DNA from: Taurinivorans muris
GTDB taxonomy: Bacteria > Desulfobacterota > Desulfovibrionia > Desulfovibrionales > Desulfovibrionaceae
DNA: 64,000 nucleotides
Assembly: GCF_025232395.1 (NCBI RefSeq)
Contig: NZ_CP065938.1
Location: 496,001-560,000 of the forward strand
Direction: 5' to 3'
This document shows positions 62,505 to 64,000 of the stretch, piece after piece (the stretch's first letter is position 1; every line of letters starts with the position of its first letter). The translations under genes were made by a program, and so were the position numbers. Under the pieces are notes generated by a model. That model was not told the origin of the DNA and did no database searches. It saw nothing but the letters and a program-made list of their open reading frames with translations.

Positions 62505-64000
62505 ATGTCTTTTGTACATTTACATTGTCACACGGAATACAGTTTGCTTGACGGTGCGATAAGGATTGGTGATTTGACAAAAAAAGCGAGCAGCTTGGGT
62601 ATGCCCGCCGCAGCCATCACCGACCACGGAAATATGCACGGCGCAGCGTATTTTTACATGTCCTGCAAAGATCATGGAATCACCCCCATTTTGGGCTGTG
62701 AAGTCTACGTTACAAAAGACCATAAAGACAGCACGAGCGAACTTGCGAAAATTCGGCACCACCTCATCTTATTGGCAAAAAACAAGCAGGGATATCAGAA
62801 TTTGATTGCTTTGGTCAGCCGAAGCTTTTTAGACGGATATTATTATAAGCCGCGTGTGGATAAAGGACTTTTGGCTCAATACAATGAAGGGATCATCGCC
62901 TTATCCGCCTGTATTGCGGGTGAAATTCCGCGCACTTTGCGGGGCAATAACGCTTTTATTCAGGGAGGCGGAACATTTGAAGACGCAATCACCATTGCCA
63001 AGGAATATGCAAGTCTTTATCCCGACAGTTTTTATCTTGAAGTGCAGTCAAACACCTTGCCGGAGCAAAGTTTGGTCAATAACAGGATTTACGAGCTCGC
63101 CCACGAAACAAAACTTCCCATTGTCGCCACAAACGACTGCCATTATCTGAACAGCAACGATGTGGAAGCCCATGACATTTTGCTTTGCGTCCAGCAGCAG
63201 CGTACGGAATTTGATGAAAACCGCTGGAAATTCGATGCCAAAGACCTTTATTACAAAACTCCGGAGGAAATGATAGCGTCTTTTAAAGACCATCCTGACG
63301 CTATTGAAAATACCCTTAAAATTGCTGATGAATGTAAGGGATTGGAAATCCAATTAAAAACTCCTCCTTATCATTTTCCTGTTTATGAATTGCCCGAAGG
63401 CATGACCCTTGAAACGGAATTTAGAAAACTTGCCAGGGAAGGCTTGGAAAGACGGATTGAAAAACATCCTAAACGGGATACTCTTGATATAAATTTATAT
63501 AAGGAACGGCTTGAAATGGAGCTCAATGTCATTTGCGGCATGGGCTTTCCGGGCTATTTCCTTATCGTGCAGGACTTTATCAACTGGGCTAAAAACAAAG
63601 GGATCCCCGTTGGTCCCGGGCGCGGTTCCGCTGCCGGCTCCTTGGTTGCGTGGTCGCTTCGTATCACGAACCTTGACCCTATTCCTTACCATTTGTTTTT
63701 TGAACGTTTTCTCAATGTGGAACGTGTTTCCATGCCTGATATTGATGTTGATTTCTGCGAAGACAGGCGTCTTGAAGTTGTGGAGTATGTTTCCCAAAAA
63801 TACGGCAAGGACAAAGTCGCCCAAATCGCCACGTTCGGTAAGATGAAAGCAAAAGCCGTCATCCGCGATGTGGGACGCGCCATTGGTCTTTCTTTTCAGG
63901 ATACAAGCAGGATTTGTAAGATTTTAGGCGATGATTTGGGGATCACCCTTGAAAAATCCCTTGCCAACAATAAAGAATTTAAAGAAGAATACGATAAAAA
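62505..64000 (+). CDS. dnaE: DNA polymerase III alpha subunit, N-terminal ~498 residues (cut by window end)
   Basis: Replicative polymerase catalytic subunit; the reading frame is open to the end of the window. The PHP domain starts with FVHLHCHTEYSLLDG (HLHCH) and includes ITDHGNMHG and ATNDCHYL. Palm/active-site segments GPGRGSAAGSLVAWSLRITNLDP and MPDIDVDFCEDRR (catalytic Asp pair) are present. CAGAGGAG precedes ATG 62505. The remaining ~650 residues expected for DnaE lie beyond the window. Confidence 0.96.
   Translation, partial: MSFVHLHCHTEYSLLDGAIRIGDLTKKASSLGMPAAAITDHGNMHGAAYFYMSCKDHGITPILGCEVYVTKDHKDSTSELAKIRHHLILLAKNKQGYQNLIALVSRSFLDGYYYKPRVDKGLLAQYNEGIIALSACIAGEIPRTLRGNNAFIQGGGTFEDAITIAKEYASLYPDSFYLEVQSNTLPEQSLVNNRIYELAHETKLPIVATNDCHYLNSNDVEAHDILLCVQQQRTEFDENRWKFDAKDLYYKTPEEMIASFKDHPDAIENTLKIADECKGLEIQLKTPPYHFPVYELPEGMTLETEFRKLAREGLERRIEKHPKRDTLDINLYKERLEMELNVICGMGFPGYFLIVQDFINWAKNKGIPVGPGRGSAAGSLVAWSLRITNLDPIPYHLFFERFLNVERVSMPDIDVDFCEDRRLEVVEYVSQKYGKDKVAQIATFGKMKAKAVIRDVGRAIGLSFQDTSRICKILGDDLGITLEKSLANNKEFKEEYDK

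Overview
The window reads as ordinary chromosome of a Desulfovibrionaceae-type Gram-negative bacterium (sulfate-reducer relative), AT-leaning for that family. This is an inference from gene content and order, not from a database search. The clues are SahR-ahcY, speA next to carboxynorspermidine dehydrogenase with agmatinase nearby, a PxxKW cysteine-rich protein, a HEAT-like protein with the DVU0298-type motif, and the run dCMP deaminase-ribD-ribE-ribBA-ribH-nusB-leuS-lptE-holA-radC-lon. No prophage, IS element, CRISPR array or rRNA operon was seen. There is one tRNA gene.

Layout. 1-6.5 kb: the end of a surface-polysaccharide (O-antigen-type) cluster on the + strand, with gmd, RmlC-like and cupin proteins, a truncated acyltransferase, a sugar N-formyltransferase carrying an (AG)8 tract, a methyltransferase, a perosamine-synthase-like aminotransferase and a putative glycosyltransferase. 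Gmd, aminotransferase and formyltransferase together suggest GDP-N-formylperosamine or a close relative. 6.7-12.2 kb: TetR regulator, sirtuin, hslU, an rRNA m5U methyltransferase and nagZ. 12.3-14.9 kb: an ABC importer (binding protein, ATPase, permease) sharing a compact symmetric promoter region with nagZ. 14.9-22.6 kb: a zinc-ribbon protein, YggT and YdcH-type small proteins, ilvB-ilvN-recO-glyQ-glyS and rpsT. 22.7-27.6 kb: a UPF0280 protein, argG, argH, a deoxyribosyltransferase-like gene and an mdtJ-mdtI pair. 27.7-30.9 kb (- strand): speA and carboxynorspermidine dehydrogenase. 31-38.7 kb: dinB, an mnmA-like gene, sahR-ahcY, tRNA-Val and thrS-infC. 38.8-44.5 kb: hom, a ferredoxin-nitroreductase, speB with a HEAT-like partner, the PxxKW protein and an M20 peptidase. 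44.6-58.5 kb: a long + strand run from a GT4 glycosyltransferase through threonine aldolase, the riboflavin genes, nusB, leuS, lptE, holA and radC to lon. 58.6-64 kb: ansA and ymdB, an EamA transporter, an HD-domain protein with a tiny membrane protein, and the start of dnaE, which runs off the window.

How genes work together. Polyamine metabolism is spread over about 15 kb: arginine decarboxylase, agmatinase and carboxy(nor)spermidine dehydrogenase for synthesis, and an MdtJI-like SMR pair convergent with them that could export the product. SahR plus AhcY form a self-contained S-adenosylhomocysteine control unit with a perfect 8-6-8 inverted repeat just upstream. ribD, ribE, ribBA and ribH supply riboflavin synthesis apart from the dephosphorylation step. 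I found no convincing wholly new multi-gene system. The most interesting items are the possible ATA start of infC, the (AG)8 tract in the formyltransferase, the mdtJI-polyamine neighbourhood, an AT-hook-like motif at the N-terminus of Lon, an Asp in place of a cluster Cys in the ferredoxin-nitroreductase, and the zinc-ribbon/C-terminal-domain protein at 14.9 kb.
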